The notes under the pieces: model-generated
Database searches by the model: none
The model's input: the letters and a program-made list of their open reading frames with translations, nothing else
What the model was told of the DNA's origin: nothing
Part shown: piece by piece, positions 1 through 9,330 of the stretch
How the letters are laid out: each line of letters begins with the position of its first letter
Numbering within the stretch: the first letter of the stretch is position 1
Position numbers and translations under genes: made by a program
DNA from: Paeniglutamicibacter sulfureus
GTDB taxonomy: Bacteria > Actinomycetota > Actinomycetes > Actinomycetales > Micrococcaceae
Assembly: GCF_030512175.1 (NCBI RefSeq)
Contig: NZ_JAULBL010000001.1
Location: 1,278,510-1,342,509, forward strand
Length of the DNA: 64,000 nucleotides
Direction of reading: 5' to 3'

Positions 1-426
1 TTGGTTATCTTGCGGGAACTGGGCAGGGATGCACGTACGCCCAACAACTTGTTGGCATCGCGTGCCGGGATTGCCCCCTCGACATGCCTGGGGCGCGTTC
101 GAGCGTTGCAGGATTCGGGGGTGATACGCGGATTCCACGCCGATATCGACCCCATGATGCTCGGCCTTCGAATCACGGCGATGATTTCAGTGATGGTGCA
201 CCCGGAATCGCGCAACGCCATGCTTGATTCAGCCCAAGCCTTGCGGGCGCTTCCAGGGGTGCAGGACGTGTTTGTGCTCGGCGGAACACCTGACATCCTT
301 GTTCATGTCGTCAGCGATTCCATCGAAACACTGCGGGATTTCGTGGCCGAGCACCTAGGCTCCAATCCCACTTTCTCCTCGACGCAAACGAACATCGTCT
401 TCGAGCATCTATCACCGGCTGGCTAA
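1..426 (+). CDS. Lrp/AsnC-family transcriptional regulator, 5' end cut off by the window
   Basis: The 141 visible residues hold the second half of a winged-helix DNA-binding domain (APSTCLGRVRALQDSGVIRG is the usual AsnC recognition helix and wing) followed by a RAM ligand-binding domain (GVQDVFVLGGTPDILVHV). Family members are about 150 residues and normally begin with a short helix ending in D..IL..L, so only some 10-15 N-terminal residues are missing and the TTG at base 1 is probably not the true start. Such proteins form dimers or octamers that sense amino acids and often regulate a divergent neighbour. That neighbour would lie outside the window. The ligand cannot be told from the sequence. 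Confidence 0.85.
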   Translation: MVILRELGRDARTPNNLLASRAGIAPSTCLGRVRALQDSGVIRGFHADIDPMMLGLRITAMISVMVHPESRNAMLDSAQALRALPGVQDVFVLGGTPDILVHVVSDSIETLRDFVAEHLGSNPTFSSTQTNIVFEHLSPAG

Positions 427-454
427 GCAAGTCGATACTCCGGCGGACCCGGAG

Positions 455-883
455 CTAAGGCGCGGATTCCGCATAAGCCCGCAATGATTTCAAGGTATCC
501 GCTTCGGAACCGGCAATCGCCGCCAGGAGACCCCCGACTTCGTTCCGAAGTTTCTTGGCTGCTTCCACGGTGATGACTAGTCGCACCTGGGTCTGCCCGG
601 AATCCTTGGCGAGCGCATATCTATAGTGCACGCTGATGTCCCCGCCGCCGGAAGTGAGGGTGATGGCCTTCTCATCGACCAATTCCGAAATCAGCAACTG
701 ACGTTCATGGGATCCGGAACGGTAGTCGAGGACTGTCCCGAGGCTCGTGAGCTGCTCGGCCTCCATCGAATCAACCCCGGGCATCCATTTGGGCGCGGCC
801 ACCCAATCGGTAAGCAGTTCCCACACTCGCGGCACCGAGAGGTGAATCAGCTCCTGGGAATCCAAAGCCTGAAACTGTGTCAT
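455..883 (-). CDS. SRPBCC (START/polyketide cyclase-like) family protein
   Basis: A 142-residue single-domain protein. It opens with the strand typical of the SRPBCC fold (residues 12-17, IHLSVP) and the helix V.ELLTDW..APKWMPGV, which in this family packs against the cavity, and it ends in a long C-terminal helix (LLAAIAGSEADTLKSLRAY). Members bind hydrophobic ligands in a deep pocket. Many actinobacterial copies are of unknown function, and nothing here points to a substrate. It is convergent with the Lrp gene, with 28 bp between their stops, so co-regulation is not implied. Fold assignment is fairly secure; function is unknown. Confidence 0.7.
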   Translation of the reverse strand: MTQFQALDSQELIHLSVPRVWELLTDWVAAPKWMPGVDSMEAEQLTSLGTVLDYRSGSHERQLLISELVDEKAITLTSGGGDISVHYRYALAKDSGQTQVRLVITVEAAKKLRNEVGGLLAAIAGSEADTLKSLRAYAESAP

Positions 884-921
884 AGCCGAATCGTGTCACG
901 CCGCAGCCCAAAATGAAACGC

Positions 922-2085
922 CTATAGGCCCTTTTGCCTCTTGCGCGTCCCGAGCATCAAGGCGCCGCCCAGCAGTAGTGCCACCCCGAGCCCACCCATG
1001 ACGACGGTGCCGTTGCTGCCGGTATTTGCCAGTTCATGCCGTTGGGAATCGACGAGGGGTTTGGCGACTGCCTGGGCAACTTGCTTTTTCTGGACCACGG
1101 GCTTGGTGACGGTCGCAGCGGGCTTGATTTCAATATCTCGCTCTTCTGGCTCTTGCGTCGGCGTGGTCGGCTCCGGCGATTCTTGTTCGGTGACTTCCCA
1201 TTCGCCCAAACCCGCCAGGATTCCGTCGTATGCTTCCTGCGCCCATTCAGGGTTGTCCGGGAAGAGTCCGTTGAGGTACTCCCACAATTCGTCCAGATAG
1301 TACTCGTCGCCGGTCGTTGCAAAGTCAGTCACAATGTCGATGATCGTCTGGAGTTCAGGTGAATCCATCATCGCGTTGTTGTATTCATCGATGAATTCCT
1401 GGCCTTCGTCTGAATCCAGGAATTCATTCCACTGGCTCTCGTCCCACGCCTCGGAACCTTCGGGCATCGTCAGGGTCGGCATCCAGGCCGGCATTTCTGG
1501 TCCCTCTGCAGGGTCCTCGGCCATCGGCGGAGAGGCCGACTCTTCAACGATTTCGATGGTACTGCCTCCCTCAGCGCCCTCCGATTCGGTCGTTCCAGTT
1601 GGGCTCGCAACTTTAACGACCTGACCGCTGACTTCCACCGAAGGGCCGGATGGCACGGCGTCTAATAGGCCGGGTTCCTCCGTGACGGCGTTTTCTTCTT
1701 CCACGGTCGGCAGGCTCAGATCGTCACTACCAACCTGAACGGGAACCTGCGTTTCGACGACCGATGAATCCGCAGCCTCCGGGGAGACGGTCGTGGCAAT
1801 CACTTCTGCCGTGCCCGGATCGTCTTCCGGGATCTGTGGGGCGCCAGCCGGCACATCCTGCCCCGCACTGAGAGCATCACCCGACTGCTGCACGGAATCT
1901 CGGGCCGATTCGGTGTTCCCAGCTGCCGCTGCGCTATCTCCATCGTTCGCGCCAGCTATCTGGGGGTTCTCAGTCGCGGTGATTGAGCCCTCCTCTAGCG
2001 GCAAGGCTTGAGCCACCAAGGGGCTAAGCATCAGGCCCGAGGCCATCACGGTTCCGAGCAACGCAATACGAATTCGAGGTGCCAT
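922..2085 (-). CDS. LAXTG-anchored acidic cell-wall surface protein
   Basis: A 387-residue secreted protein. Residues 1-28 form a Sec signal peptide (MAPRIRIALLG..., cleavage near AQA-LP). The middle is low-complexity, rich in Glu, Asp, Pro, Ser, Ala and Thr. A more ordered acidic, Trp/Tyr-containing segment lies around residues 200-310 (PAWMPTLTMPEGSEAWDESQW...). The C-terminus is a sorting signal: LANTG, a hydrophobic stretch (VVMGGLGVALLLGGALML) and the basic tail RKRQKG. LAXTG is the motif of class E sortases in actinobacteria, so the protein is probably linked to peptidoglycan. No sortase gene lies in the window. The ligand or role of the acidic domain is unknown. Confidence 0.82.
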   Translation of the reverse strand: MAPRIRIALLGTVMASGLMLSPLVAQALPLEEGSITATENPQIAGANDGDSAAAAGNTESARDSVQQSGDALSAGQDVPAGAPQIPEDDPGTAEVIATTVSPEAADSSVVETQVPVQVGSDDLSLPTVEEENAVTEEPGLLDAVPSGPSVEVSGQVVKVASPTGTTESEGAEGGSTIEIVEESASPPMAEDPAEGPEMPAWMPTLTMPEGSEAWDESQWNEFLDSDEGQEFIDEYNNAMMDSPELQTIIDIVTDFATTGDEYYLDELWEYLNGLFPDNPEWAQEAYDGILAGLGEWEVTEQESPEPTTPTQEPEERDIEIKPAATVTKPVVQKKQVAQAVAKPLVDSQRHELANTGSNGTVVMGGLGVALLLGGALMLGTRKRQKGL

Positions 2086-2225
2086 GTCAGTCCTGTCCCA
2101 GAGATTGGTGCGGTGGAAACAGGATCCGGTGCCACGTGACGTCCCCTTGGACCGTGCCCTGCAGTCAACGTGGAACGTGCGCCACGTGTCAGATCAATCT
2201 ATGGCAATGACAGGGTTTCGCCTAG

Positions 2226-2522
2226 TCACGATTTGAAAACTAATTCGTCGGGCTGACCGGGCCAGTAACCCGCTCCATCCAGGACACGAATCCGGTGCTC
2301 GAGAGCGGATAGTTTTCTGCGACGTCCTCTAATAGCCTGCTGCCAGTCCGCCATTGAATGCAAAGGACTCATGAGCCGTCGGGTGCCGGGCCGCCGGTAT
2401 TCTCGCGGTTCACCCAGACACCACAGCAAGAACCTATCGGTCCGGGTGGGAGCCATCGCCCGGGCAGCCGACGTCAATTGGCGCTGGCCGAGAATCACGA
2501 GGCCAATGGCCGTCGTTCGCAT
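2226..2522 (-). CDS. small hypothetical protein behind the immunity gene (doubtful)
   Basis: A 98-residue reading frame starting at ATG 2522 and overlapping the end of the upstream immunity-like gene by 28 bases. It is basic, with a C-terminal segment SPLHSMADWQQAIRGRRRK and no membrane segment or signal. It resembles no family I recognise. A purine-rich stretch (AAAGGA) lies only 3 bases from the ATG, a poor ribosome-site spacing. It could be a third gene of the toxin/immunity unit, a remnant, or chance. Confidence 0.25.
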   Translation of the reverse strand: MRTTAIGLVILGQRQLTSAARAMAPTRTDRFLLWCLGEPREYRRPGTRRLMSPLHSMADWQQAIRGRRRKLSALEHRIRVLDGAGYWPGQPDELVFKS

Positions 2523-3292
2523 ACGTCCTTTGAGGCATACCACGTCAGAGTCGGATCTGCTTGACCCGTGGAAGCAAAATGGCGCGCAGCGGCAATCGCA
2601 CGCTCCACTGTTGTCGTTTCCCAGTTCTCGAACGAACCTTTCAAATCCCCGATCGCGACCTCGGTCTGGCCGTGCTCGGACCCTGGCGTTGTCATCATGC
2701 TCCACAGCCGGTCATCCGATGTGTCGGGACAGAAATAGACAACCATCGCGCCTTCCGCACCCCCACAGAAGTCCATCCGCGCACCGCCACGCATCGCGCT
2801 GACAAGCGTCCGTTTCTTGCCATCCAAGGACCGTACGCGGCCTTCGAGGGAAGTAGCGGACGGGGCCTCCTCCTCGAACAGCTTTCTCCCATCGTTCCCG
2901 GTGACCAGAAGTGCACCCGAGGCTAGTTTCTTCGCCTTCTTCTTTTTGTCAGGTCGAAAATTGGCGCCAATAATGGTTCCGGCAATCACGCATGTGAACC
3001 AAGTCAGGCCGAGGCCACCGGTTCCTCCCTGAATGCTTTGGATGTTCCGGAACCACAGCAGAACCCCAAAAAAGACGACGAAAAAAAGCAGGATTGGCAA
3101 CCTGCCTTTGGCGAACATGAAGGTACCCGCGCCAGCGGCGAAGGCAACCAACAAAACCATGAGGACGATGGAAATATTGGCGTCCCACCAGATAACCGGG
3201 ATTAAGAAACCACTCAGGACGCCGATCGCCGCCATCGCCATTCCGACGAAATCAGCATTCTTTGAGGAACTACGCGCCACGATTGAATTCAC
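2495..3292 (-). CDS. four-helix membrane protein, candidate immunity protein for the Rhs toxin
   Basis: 265 residues. Four hydrophobic segments lie at about residues 15-33, 38-58, 66-82 (LPILLFFVVFFGVLLWF) and 92-112, followed by a basic KKKKAKK stop-transfer stretch. A cytosolic domain of about 145 residues ends in WETTTVERAIAAARHFA...LTWYAS. The gene starts 27 bases after the Rhs stop on the same strand, the usual place for an immunity gene. Two relatives sit in the decayed second module: the fragment at 10450-10660 shares the WETTT....AA.R.F pattern, and 9668-10453 shares the ARYFA...WSAS ending. The gene is richer in A runs than its neighbours, which fits recent transfer. The start is GTG 3292. 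The immunity role is inferred from position and paralogy, not from a known family. Confidence 0.6.
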   Translation of the reverse strand: MNSIVARSSSKNADFVGMAMAAIGVLSGFLIPVIWWDANISIVLMVLLVAFAAGAGTFMFAKGRLPILLFFVVFFGVLLWFRNIQSIQGGTGGLGLTWFTCVIAGTIIGANFRPDKKKKAKKLASGALLVTGNDGRKLFEEEAPSATSLEGRVRSLDGKKRTLVSAMRGGARMDFCGGAEGAMVVYFCPDTSDDRLWSMMTTPGSEHGQTEVAIGDLKGSFENWETTTVERAIAAARHFASTGQADPTLTWYASKDVCERRPLAS

Positions 3293-3319
3293 CTACACGA
3301 TTCATATACACATCGACCA

Positions 3320-6300
3320 TCATTTCAGACCTTCGGTGAATTGATCTACCCCAAATCCGGCGGAGCTGCTTGTAAAGGCTTCCGACCACAACCCATTGGT
3401 GTTGGTTCGCGCGACGTCAAAAGCTCCACCGAGGGTTCTGGGGTGGAAATTGGGCATTTGCCTTAAGGTACTGACCCCGTTCATGCCAACGCCCGGGATC
3501 TTGTCCACCGGAATTGCAGACGCCATGCCTCCGGAGAGAGCACTCACGCCGGCGTTGCGGAGGTTAACGTCTTTTCCTCCGACAAGATCCGTTGTGATCG
3601 ACCCTGCGGCGCCACCACCAGCGGAAAGACTGATCGTTGAAATCTTGGCCAGGCCACCCGTGGCCGTCTGCCCGAAGGATCGCGCGATCGACCCTCCGGC
3701 CGGGCCGGCGAGACCACCGACCGAACCGGCCACGAAACCGCCAGCCATGGAACCGGCGAATCCCCACCCGTCCTCGATCTTCCAGTCGTTCTTCATCAGC
3801 TCCGAGGTCCCGCCAGCGATTGCGCCAAAGGAACCGTTGACGCCGGCATTTACTGAGGCAGCAGCCACGAATTTGCTTGTGTTTGACGCCGCGGCCGAGG
3901 TGGCAGCGACACGCGTCGCTCCGAATCCCACTGTCGCGGCCCGCGTGGCCAGGGCTCCTGCCCCGCCACCGACTGCACCCAAGGCGCCGGCGACTGCAAC
4001 ATGGCCCCAATCGACAGAGCCGTTTTGCGCCTTCTCCATGATTGTCTGGGCGCCAGCAGAAACCAGCGCCCCGCCGACCATCATGCCCACCGGCCCACCG
4101 AAGATCACCAGCCCACCACCGACAAGCACCGCAGCACCACCCGCGATATACTCCCAGTTGTCCGCGAACCAATCGCCTGCGGCTGCCATCGCACCGTTGT
4201 TGCCGTCGCGGTACGCCTGCAGTTCATCCTCGGTGACCGGACGCAGGCCCAGCGGATCGATCGCATGCAACGGGTCGTTCCCGGCATACGAATACGGGTT
4301 TCCGGACCAACCGGAACCCACCACCGGATCCAGCGGATCAACCGACAGGAACCCGCGCGTCATCGGGTCATAGGCCCGGGCGCCGAGCCAATCCAGCCCG
4401 CCCACCTGCAAGCCGCCGGACGCACCCACGGCCAGCCCGGAAGGAAGGCCCGGAATCGCGTCCGATGCCATCCCCCACGGGCTGCCTGCCTTCGTCGGAT
4501 GCGCACTGCGCCACCCGGCGGAAAGCACCGTGCCGCCTATCGCCGTCACGCCGCCGGGCAGTGCCACCACAGATTGGTCACCGGCGGACATCACCCGGGG
4601 AGCGACCTCCGCCGAATCCCACCACACCTCGGCGCCGTCCACGTCCGCCAACTCGCCGAGGGCGTCAACCCACAATTCGCTGCGCGAGGGAGCCCCGGAG
4701 GAGTCTTCCGCGGTCACCGCGGTCAACCAACCGCGCAAGGACCATTCAAATGACCGCACCGAGCCATCGGGCTCCACTGATTCGATCCGACGGCCCAACC
4801 CGTCGTAGGCATATGTGCTGGTCCCTGCGCCGTCCGTGCGGGAACGCAACTGGCCGGCAGCATCATAGGCAAGCTCGGCGGTGAACCCGTCAATGGATTC
4901 ATTAACCAGGCGGCCGGAAAGGTCATAGCGCCACTGGGACACTAGACCGTCCCCGCGCACCGAACGCTCAAGCTGGCACGCCGCGTCATAGGAGAAACGG
5001 GTTTCGATGCCATCGGCAAGGATCGCGGCAATGCGCCCGTCCCCGTCCCGGCGAATGACGGTCTCGGTCACACCCTCAACCGTTGTCGTGGTGTGGCGCA
5101 CCACGACGCCTTCGGCATAGTCCCAGTTTTGGACCGCATTGCTGGCGACTGCGCCCACCATGCGTCCGGCGGCATCACGCTCGTAAGAAATCCGCCCGAA
5201 GACCGGGTGCTTCACAACCACCACGCGTCCGGCGGCGTCATGGCCGAACTCGGTGCGCGTCCCGTGCGGGTCGACCATTGCCGTGCGGTTCCCGTCCGCA
5301 TCGTATTCCCATGACGGGCCGCGCCCGTCACGCAAGCGCTGGATGAGCTGCCCGCGGCGGTTGAAGCGCAAGAGTTGCTCGACCTGCACGCCGTCCTCCC
5401 GGGTGTGGTCGGTGATGCGCACGCTCCTGGAACGTGCATCCCGGTTGATCTGCATCAATGAATGCCCATCGACGCCGAGGGAGACCTGCCGCCCGGCTGC
5501 ATCATAGCTCCATTCGGTGCGCCGGCCCTCCGGGTCGCACTGCCACAGCTGGCGGCCGGCCGGGTCAAAGCCCGCCGTCGTGGTCCGGCCCAGCGGATCG
5601 GTTTCCGCAACGACCTGGTCTGTCTCGTTGTAAATCCGGCGCGTGGTGGCGCCCAGCGGGTCGGTGACGGTGGTGAGGCGCCCGCGCGAGTCGTACTCAA
5701 AGCGGGTCTTGCCGCCCAGTCCGTTGACGGCCTCGATGAGTTGCCCCGCCGCATCGTAGCGGAACCTGCGTCGGCCAAAGGAGGAATCCACGGCCCGGAC
5801 CATGCGTCCGGCCAGGTCGTATTCGAAGCGCGAGGTGCCGAGGCCCGGGGTATAACGGGAAACGACTCGGCCGACGGCGTCGTATTCCAGGCGCTCGATC
5901 TCCCCTCCAGGGAAGACGCGGGCCACTACGCGGGACTCGGCGTCGTATTCCAGGGTGGTGCGCGCACCGGTCGGGTCGATGCTTGCTGCCGGCCGCCCGG
6001 CGGCGTCGAATTCGAAACGGGTGACGGCCCCGCCCGGGGAACGGTGTTCGATGACCCGTCCGGCCGCGTCGCGGCGCAGCAGGGTGAGACCTCCCTCGGC
6101 GTCGACCAGTTCCACGGGGCGTCCGCACGCATCGTAGGTGGTCAGCTCGGTGCTGCCGTCCGCGCGCTCGGAGGCCACGGGGCGTCCGAACTCGTCGCAG
6201 CGCACGCTGCTGCGCTCGAACGCATCCTGGACGGTGACGGTTCCGGTGGCCGCGTCGGCGGAAATCTGCTGCCGCACGCCGGTGGGGTCCACCACCGCGG

Positions 6301-8812
6301 TGAGCTCGCCGTTCTTGTTGTACTCGCGGGACCACGCGTGCCCCGCGGGGTCGGTGACCTGCGTCAGGCGGGCCAGCGCATCGTGGACGAAGCTCCATTG
6401 GGCGCCGTCGGGAAGCTCGAGGCCGGACACGTTGCCCAGGTCGTCGAAGCTGCGCGTGACGGCCCGCCCCAGCGGATCGACGGTTTGGGTGAGCTGCCCG
6501 TGGGAACCGTAATGCATCTCGGTGCGGGACCCGAGCGGGTCGATGACCACAGTCAGGGCTCCGCCCGGGGCGTACTCGAACTTCCACAGGGCGCCGTCCG
6601 CGTCCCGGCGGGAGCGTAGCTGTCCGTTGGCGTCATACAGGTAGGTGGTCCGGGCCCCGCCGGGGGACACCGCCTCGGTGACCCGTCCTGCGTCATCGCG
6701 GTCCAGCGTCGCGGTGTTCCCGAAGGAATTGGTGATGGTGGCCAGGTCGCCGAAGCCGTCGTAGCCGAAGCGCACGGCCACCCCGACCGGGTCGACGATC
6801 TTCTCCAGCAGGCCGTCGCGCCAGTGCAGCTGCGTGCGGCCACCCTCCGGGTCGATGACCAGGGAGGGGTTGCGGGAGGAGTCGTCGGCATATTCGTAGG
6901 TCACCAGGGCGCCGGACTCGGTCACCACGGTCACCGGACGGTCGGCGTGGTCGTAGCCGTAGGTGATGTCGGCACCGCTCGGGGTGCGGGTGCGGACCTT
7001 GCGCCCGCGCTGGTCGTAGGCATGCACCGTGAGGGCACCGTCGCGCTCGGTGACGGAGACCAGGTTGCCGTATCGGTCATAGCTCATCGACTGGCGCGCG
7101 TCGTTGGCGTCGATGACGCCCACCAGGCGGCCCCGGGCATCGGCGATCCAGGCGTTCGAACGCGTCCCGTCCGCATCGGACACCACCGTCAGGCGGCCCG
7201 GCAGGTAGGCGAACCGGGTCACGCGGCCGAAGGCGGAGACCTGGGTGAGCACCCGTCCGTGCTCGTCATAGGTGTTGACCGCCTCCTCGACGCCGGCGGC
7301 GTCGGTGACAGCCTCGATGAGGCCTGCGTCGTTCCAGCGATAGCTGCGCACCCCGCCCGGCCCAGCGGCGGAAATCAGGTGCCCGTTCTCGTCGTACTCG
7401 AACTCCACGCGGCGCCCGTCCGAGGCCATAAGCACGGCGATCCGATCGCCCGCGAATTCGGTGCGCACCCAACGGCCGCGTTCGTGGGCAAGCTCGGCGA
7501 TGCGGCCCTCATCATCCCGGCGCACCAGCAGCGCGGTCCCGGGGCCGGTGTCCGAGGACAGCCAGGTCCCGGCCGCGGTGAACACCCAGCGGGCTCCGGC
7601 ATTGTCGCGCACCACGAGAACCTCGGCGGAATCCGCCGCGTATTTGTCGAGCTCCTCGTCATTCAGGGTTTCGCGATGCAGCCAGGAGCTTTCCCCGTCG
7701 GCCCGGTCCCACCCCTCGCCGAGGCGGGGGAACCACAGGTGGCGTCCATCGGCCAGGACCATCCATGCGCCCTCATCCTCCAGCTCTAGGCGGGTGTCGA
7801 ACACCGAGGCCCAACCGGTCCCGAAAGCACCGACCCGCTCGTCCAGGGAGTTGTAGGTTCGCGTGGCCACCAGTGCCGCCGCGGCGCCCGCGAAGCCGAG
7901 GTCCACCTCGGTTTCCAGGAAGTTGCCGGTGGAGGTGTTGACCGGGTCGTTGGAGTAGCCGGTCGTCGGATCGGCACCGAGGGCAAATGCCGCGTCGATG
8001 GCGATGTCCTGGCGGGTCGCCCCGACCCCTTGGGTGGCGAGGGCAGCCAAGAGCGCCGAGTCGGCCAGCCGCGAAACGTTTCCTTCGCCGCCGGCGGCAG
8101 CGAAGGCGTTGGCGATGGTCAGGGCCCACGCCACGTCCTGGTCGTTGGCCTCGAGCCACTTGTCGAAGCCGTTGACTACCCCATTGGCGTTCAGCGAGCC
8201 ATGGCTGCAGCGGGCGGCAAAGTCCGCGAGGTGGCTGCGCAAGGCCGCGGGCTTGCCCGAAAGCTCGCCATTGAGGTTCGCCGACCCGGTGGCAAAGGAG
8301 CGCAGGTCGCTGGGGCGTGCCGCGGAGACGCCGGCATTGGAACCGCCGCCCGGGGCGGGTGTCTGCCGGACCCCGGTCACGGGGGCCGAGGCCTGGATGC
8401 TCACTTCCTGGGCCGGGGGCCCCACGGGCGGATCCTCCTCGCCGAAGACCATGTCCCAGCCCCTCAGGAGGGCGTTTTCTTGGCGCTCGTCTCGACGCTG
8501 CTTCCATTCGCGGGCCAGCCGGCGCCGTTCGTTTTCCTTGCGGGCTTCTTCCTTCAGCGATTTCGCGCCGGTGGCAGCCTCGCGCAAACGTGCCGCGAGC
8601 TCGGTCGCGTCAGCGGACGCGACGCGGGCGTTGTCGGCAAAAAGCTTTGAGAAATGCCCCTGGAACTCGGCTCCCGCCGTCGCCACCAGGGAGGACCGGG
8701 AACCGGACTGTCCCTCAATATTGGATGCGGCGAGGTTGAACGCCGAAATCAATGCGTCTGCCGTCCCGTTGTCAAACACAACGTCATGTTCAAAGGCACC
8801 CAGATCGGCCAC
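3320..8812 (-). CDS. giant Rhs/YD-repeat polymorphic toxin with WXG-like N-terminal region
   Basis: 1830 residues. Residues 1-110 are a helical WXG/LXG-like leader with a charged coiled coil (KEEARKENERRRLAREWKQR), as in substrates exported by type VII systems. A DUF6531-like Rhs entry domain is near 285-360 (DPVNTSTGNFLETEVDL). Dozens of YD repeats (YDxxGR-type) follow to about 1480 and would form a closed beta-cocoon. The conserved Rhs core ends near 1520 (GFLSVDPLDP...YSYAGNDPLHAIDPLG). The roughly 305-residue tail has Gly/Ala-rich hydrophobic helices (AAVLVGGGLVIFGGPVGMMV) and ends in FGVDQFTEGLK. It matches no nuclease or deaminase motif I know. Start is GTG 8812 with a GAGGGAG site. It follows the WXG100 gene and precedes the candidate immunity gene. 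Confidence 0.9.
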   Translation of the reverse strand: MADLGAFEHDVVFDNGTADALISAFNLAASNIEGQSGSRSSLVATAGAEFQGHFSKLFADNARVASADATELAARLREAATGAKSLKEEARKENERRRLAREWKQRRDERQENALLRGWDMVFGEEDPPVGPPAQEVSIQASAPVTGVRQTPAPGGGSNAGVSAARPSDLRSFATGSANLNGELSGKPAALRSHLADFAARCSHGSLNANGVVNGFDKWLEANDQDVAWALTIANAFAAAGGEGNVSRLADSALLAALATQGVGATRQDIAIDAAFALGADPTTGYSNDPVNTSTGNFLETEVDLGFAGAAAALVATRTYNSLDERVGAFGTGWASVFDTRLELEDEGAWMVLADGRHLWFPRLGEGWDRADGESSWLHRETLNDEELDKYAADSAEVLVVRDNAGARWVFTAAGTWLSSDTGPGTALLVRRDDEGRIAELAHERGRWVRTEFAGDRIAVLMASDGRRVEFEYDENGHLISAAGPGGVRSYRWNDAGLIEAVTDAAGVEEAVNTYDEHGRVLTQVSAFGRVTRFAYLPGRLTVVSDADGTRSNAWIADARGRLVGVIDANDARQSMSYDRYGNLVSVTERDGALTVHAYDQRGRKVRTRTPSGADITYGYDHADRPVTVVTESGALVTYEYADDSSRNPSLVIDPEGGRTQLHWRDGLLEKIVDPVGVAVRFGYDGFGDLATITNSFGNTATLDRDDAGRVTEAVSPGGARTTYLYDANGQLRSRRDADGALWKFEYAPGGALTVVIDPLGSRTEMHYGSHGQLTQTVDPLGRAVTRSFDDLGNVSGLELPDGAQWSFVHDALARLTQVTDPAGHAWSREYNKNGELTAVVDPTGVRQQISADAATGTVTVQDAFERSSVRCDEFGRPVASERADGSTELTTYDACGRPVELVDAEGGLTLLRRDAAGRVIEHRSPGGAVTRFEFDAAGRPAASIDPTGARTTLEYDAESRVVARVFPGGEIERLEYDAVGRVVSRYTPGLGTSRFEYDLAGRMVRAVDSSFGRRRFRYDAAGQLIEAVNGLGGKTRFEYDSRGRLTTVTDPLGATTRRIYNETDQVVAETDPLGRTTTAGFDPAGRQLWQCDPEGRRTEWSYDAAGRQVSLGVDGHSLMQINRDARSRSVRITDHTREDGVQVEQLLRFNRRGQLIQRLRDGRGPSWEYDADGNRTAMVDPHGTRTEFGHDAAGRVVVVKHPVFGRISYERDAAGRMVGAVASNAVQNWDYAEGVVVRHTTTTVEGVTETVIRRDGDGRIAAILADGIETRFSYDAACQLERSVRGDGLVSQWRYDLSGRLVNESIDGFTAELAYDAAGQLRSRTDGAGTSTYAYDGLGRRIESVEPDGSVRSFEWSLRGWLTAVTAEDSSGAPSRSELWVDALGELADVDGAEVWWDSAEVAPRVMSAGDQSVVALPGGVTAIGGTVLSAGWRSAHPTKAGSPWGMASDAIPGLPSGLAVGASGGLQVGGLDWLGARAYDPMTRGFLSVDPLDPVVGSGWSGNPYSYAGNDPLHAIDPLGLRPVTEDELQAYRDGNNGAMAAAGDWFADNWEYIAGGAAVLVGGGLVIFGGPVGMMVGGALVSAGAQTIMEKAQNGSVDWGHVAVAGALGAVGGGAGALATRAATVGFGATRVAATSAAASNTSKFVAAASVNAGVNGSFGAIAGGTSELMKNDWKIEDGWGFAGSMAGGFVAGSVGGLAGPAGGSIARSFGQTATGGLAKISTISLSAGGGAAGSITTDLVGGKDVNLRNAGVSALSGGMASAIPVDKIPGVGMNGVSTLRQMPNFHPRTLGGAFDVARTNTNGLWSEAFTSSSAGFGVDQFTEGLK

Positions 8813-8940
8813 GCAAGAACTCCCTCATCAGACCAGTGGGACCCGGAGGTCCCGAAAAACGATCCGAGGCACCGTCGAAACCTCGGTAAAGGATGGAAAA
8901 CGCCCCCGCCGCCTGCGCGGCATCACGGCCGGAGACAACG

Positions 8941-9330
8941 GGGGGCGAAGCCCAGAACTGGCTAGTTGCCGCCGCCCGCGGTGAAGATGTTCGTCGAGAT
9001 CTGGTTCAACTGGCCACGCAGCTGCTCCAGCTCGGTGCGTGCCTTGTCCAGCGCGGCCTTCGTCTCCGGCCACGTTGAACCGCGGAACTGGGAAGCAAGG
9101 GGCCCGTCCCACACGTTCGGGTCCGACAGGACCCGTCCCTGGGCATCCAACTGGCTGATCTGGTCGGTGAAGCCACCGTTGATGATCGCCTGAATCTGCT
9201 GAATGGCAGTCTTTGCCTGCTCCGTTGATAGGACACGCGACATGAAATCCTCCAAGAATCCTGGTGATGTCCCCGCGCAAACGCGCTACTAGGAGACTCG
9301 AACGAGAATAACTCTAACAAGATGACATGC
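8941..9330. repeat. 390-bp direct repeat, copy A (WXG100 gene plus leader)
   Basis: This stretch and 11016-11405 align without gaps at an offset of 2075 bases, with only scattered single-base differences. The repeat covers the whole WXG100 gene, its ribosome site and about 87 bases of leader. Homology stops abruptly at both edges: on the left where the Rhs leader differs, and on the right just past GACATG. This marks a recent duplication or recombination between two toxin modules. Confidence 0.9.
8962..9243 (-). CDS. WXG100-family (ESAT-6-like) protein, copy 1
   Basis: 93 residues from ATG 9243, preceded by a strong GGAGGA site 5 bases upstream. The protein is two helices around the turn NVWDGPLA, which supplies the W-x-G of the WXG100 family. 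The second helix ends in an extended Gly-rich tail (IFTAGGGN). Such proteins are exported as dimers by type VII secretion systems and often co-export or chaperone larger effectors. It is the first gene of the minus-strand WXG100-Rhs-immunity unit, about 150 bases before the Rhs start. The deduced protein is identical to that of the copy at 11037-11318. Confidence 0.9.
   Translation of the reverse strand: MSRVLSTEQAKTAIQQIQAIINGGFTDQISQLDAQGRVLSDPNVWDGPLASQFRGSTWPETKAALDKARTELEQLRGQLNQISTNIFTAGGGN

Noticed and set aside
3396-8984. Long open frames antisense to the Rhs gene (for example 5462-6619 and 6824-7789 on the plus strand)
   Set aside because: They mirror the YD repeats of the real gene and carry only repetitive Ala/Gly/Arg sequence.
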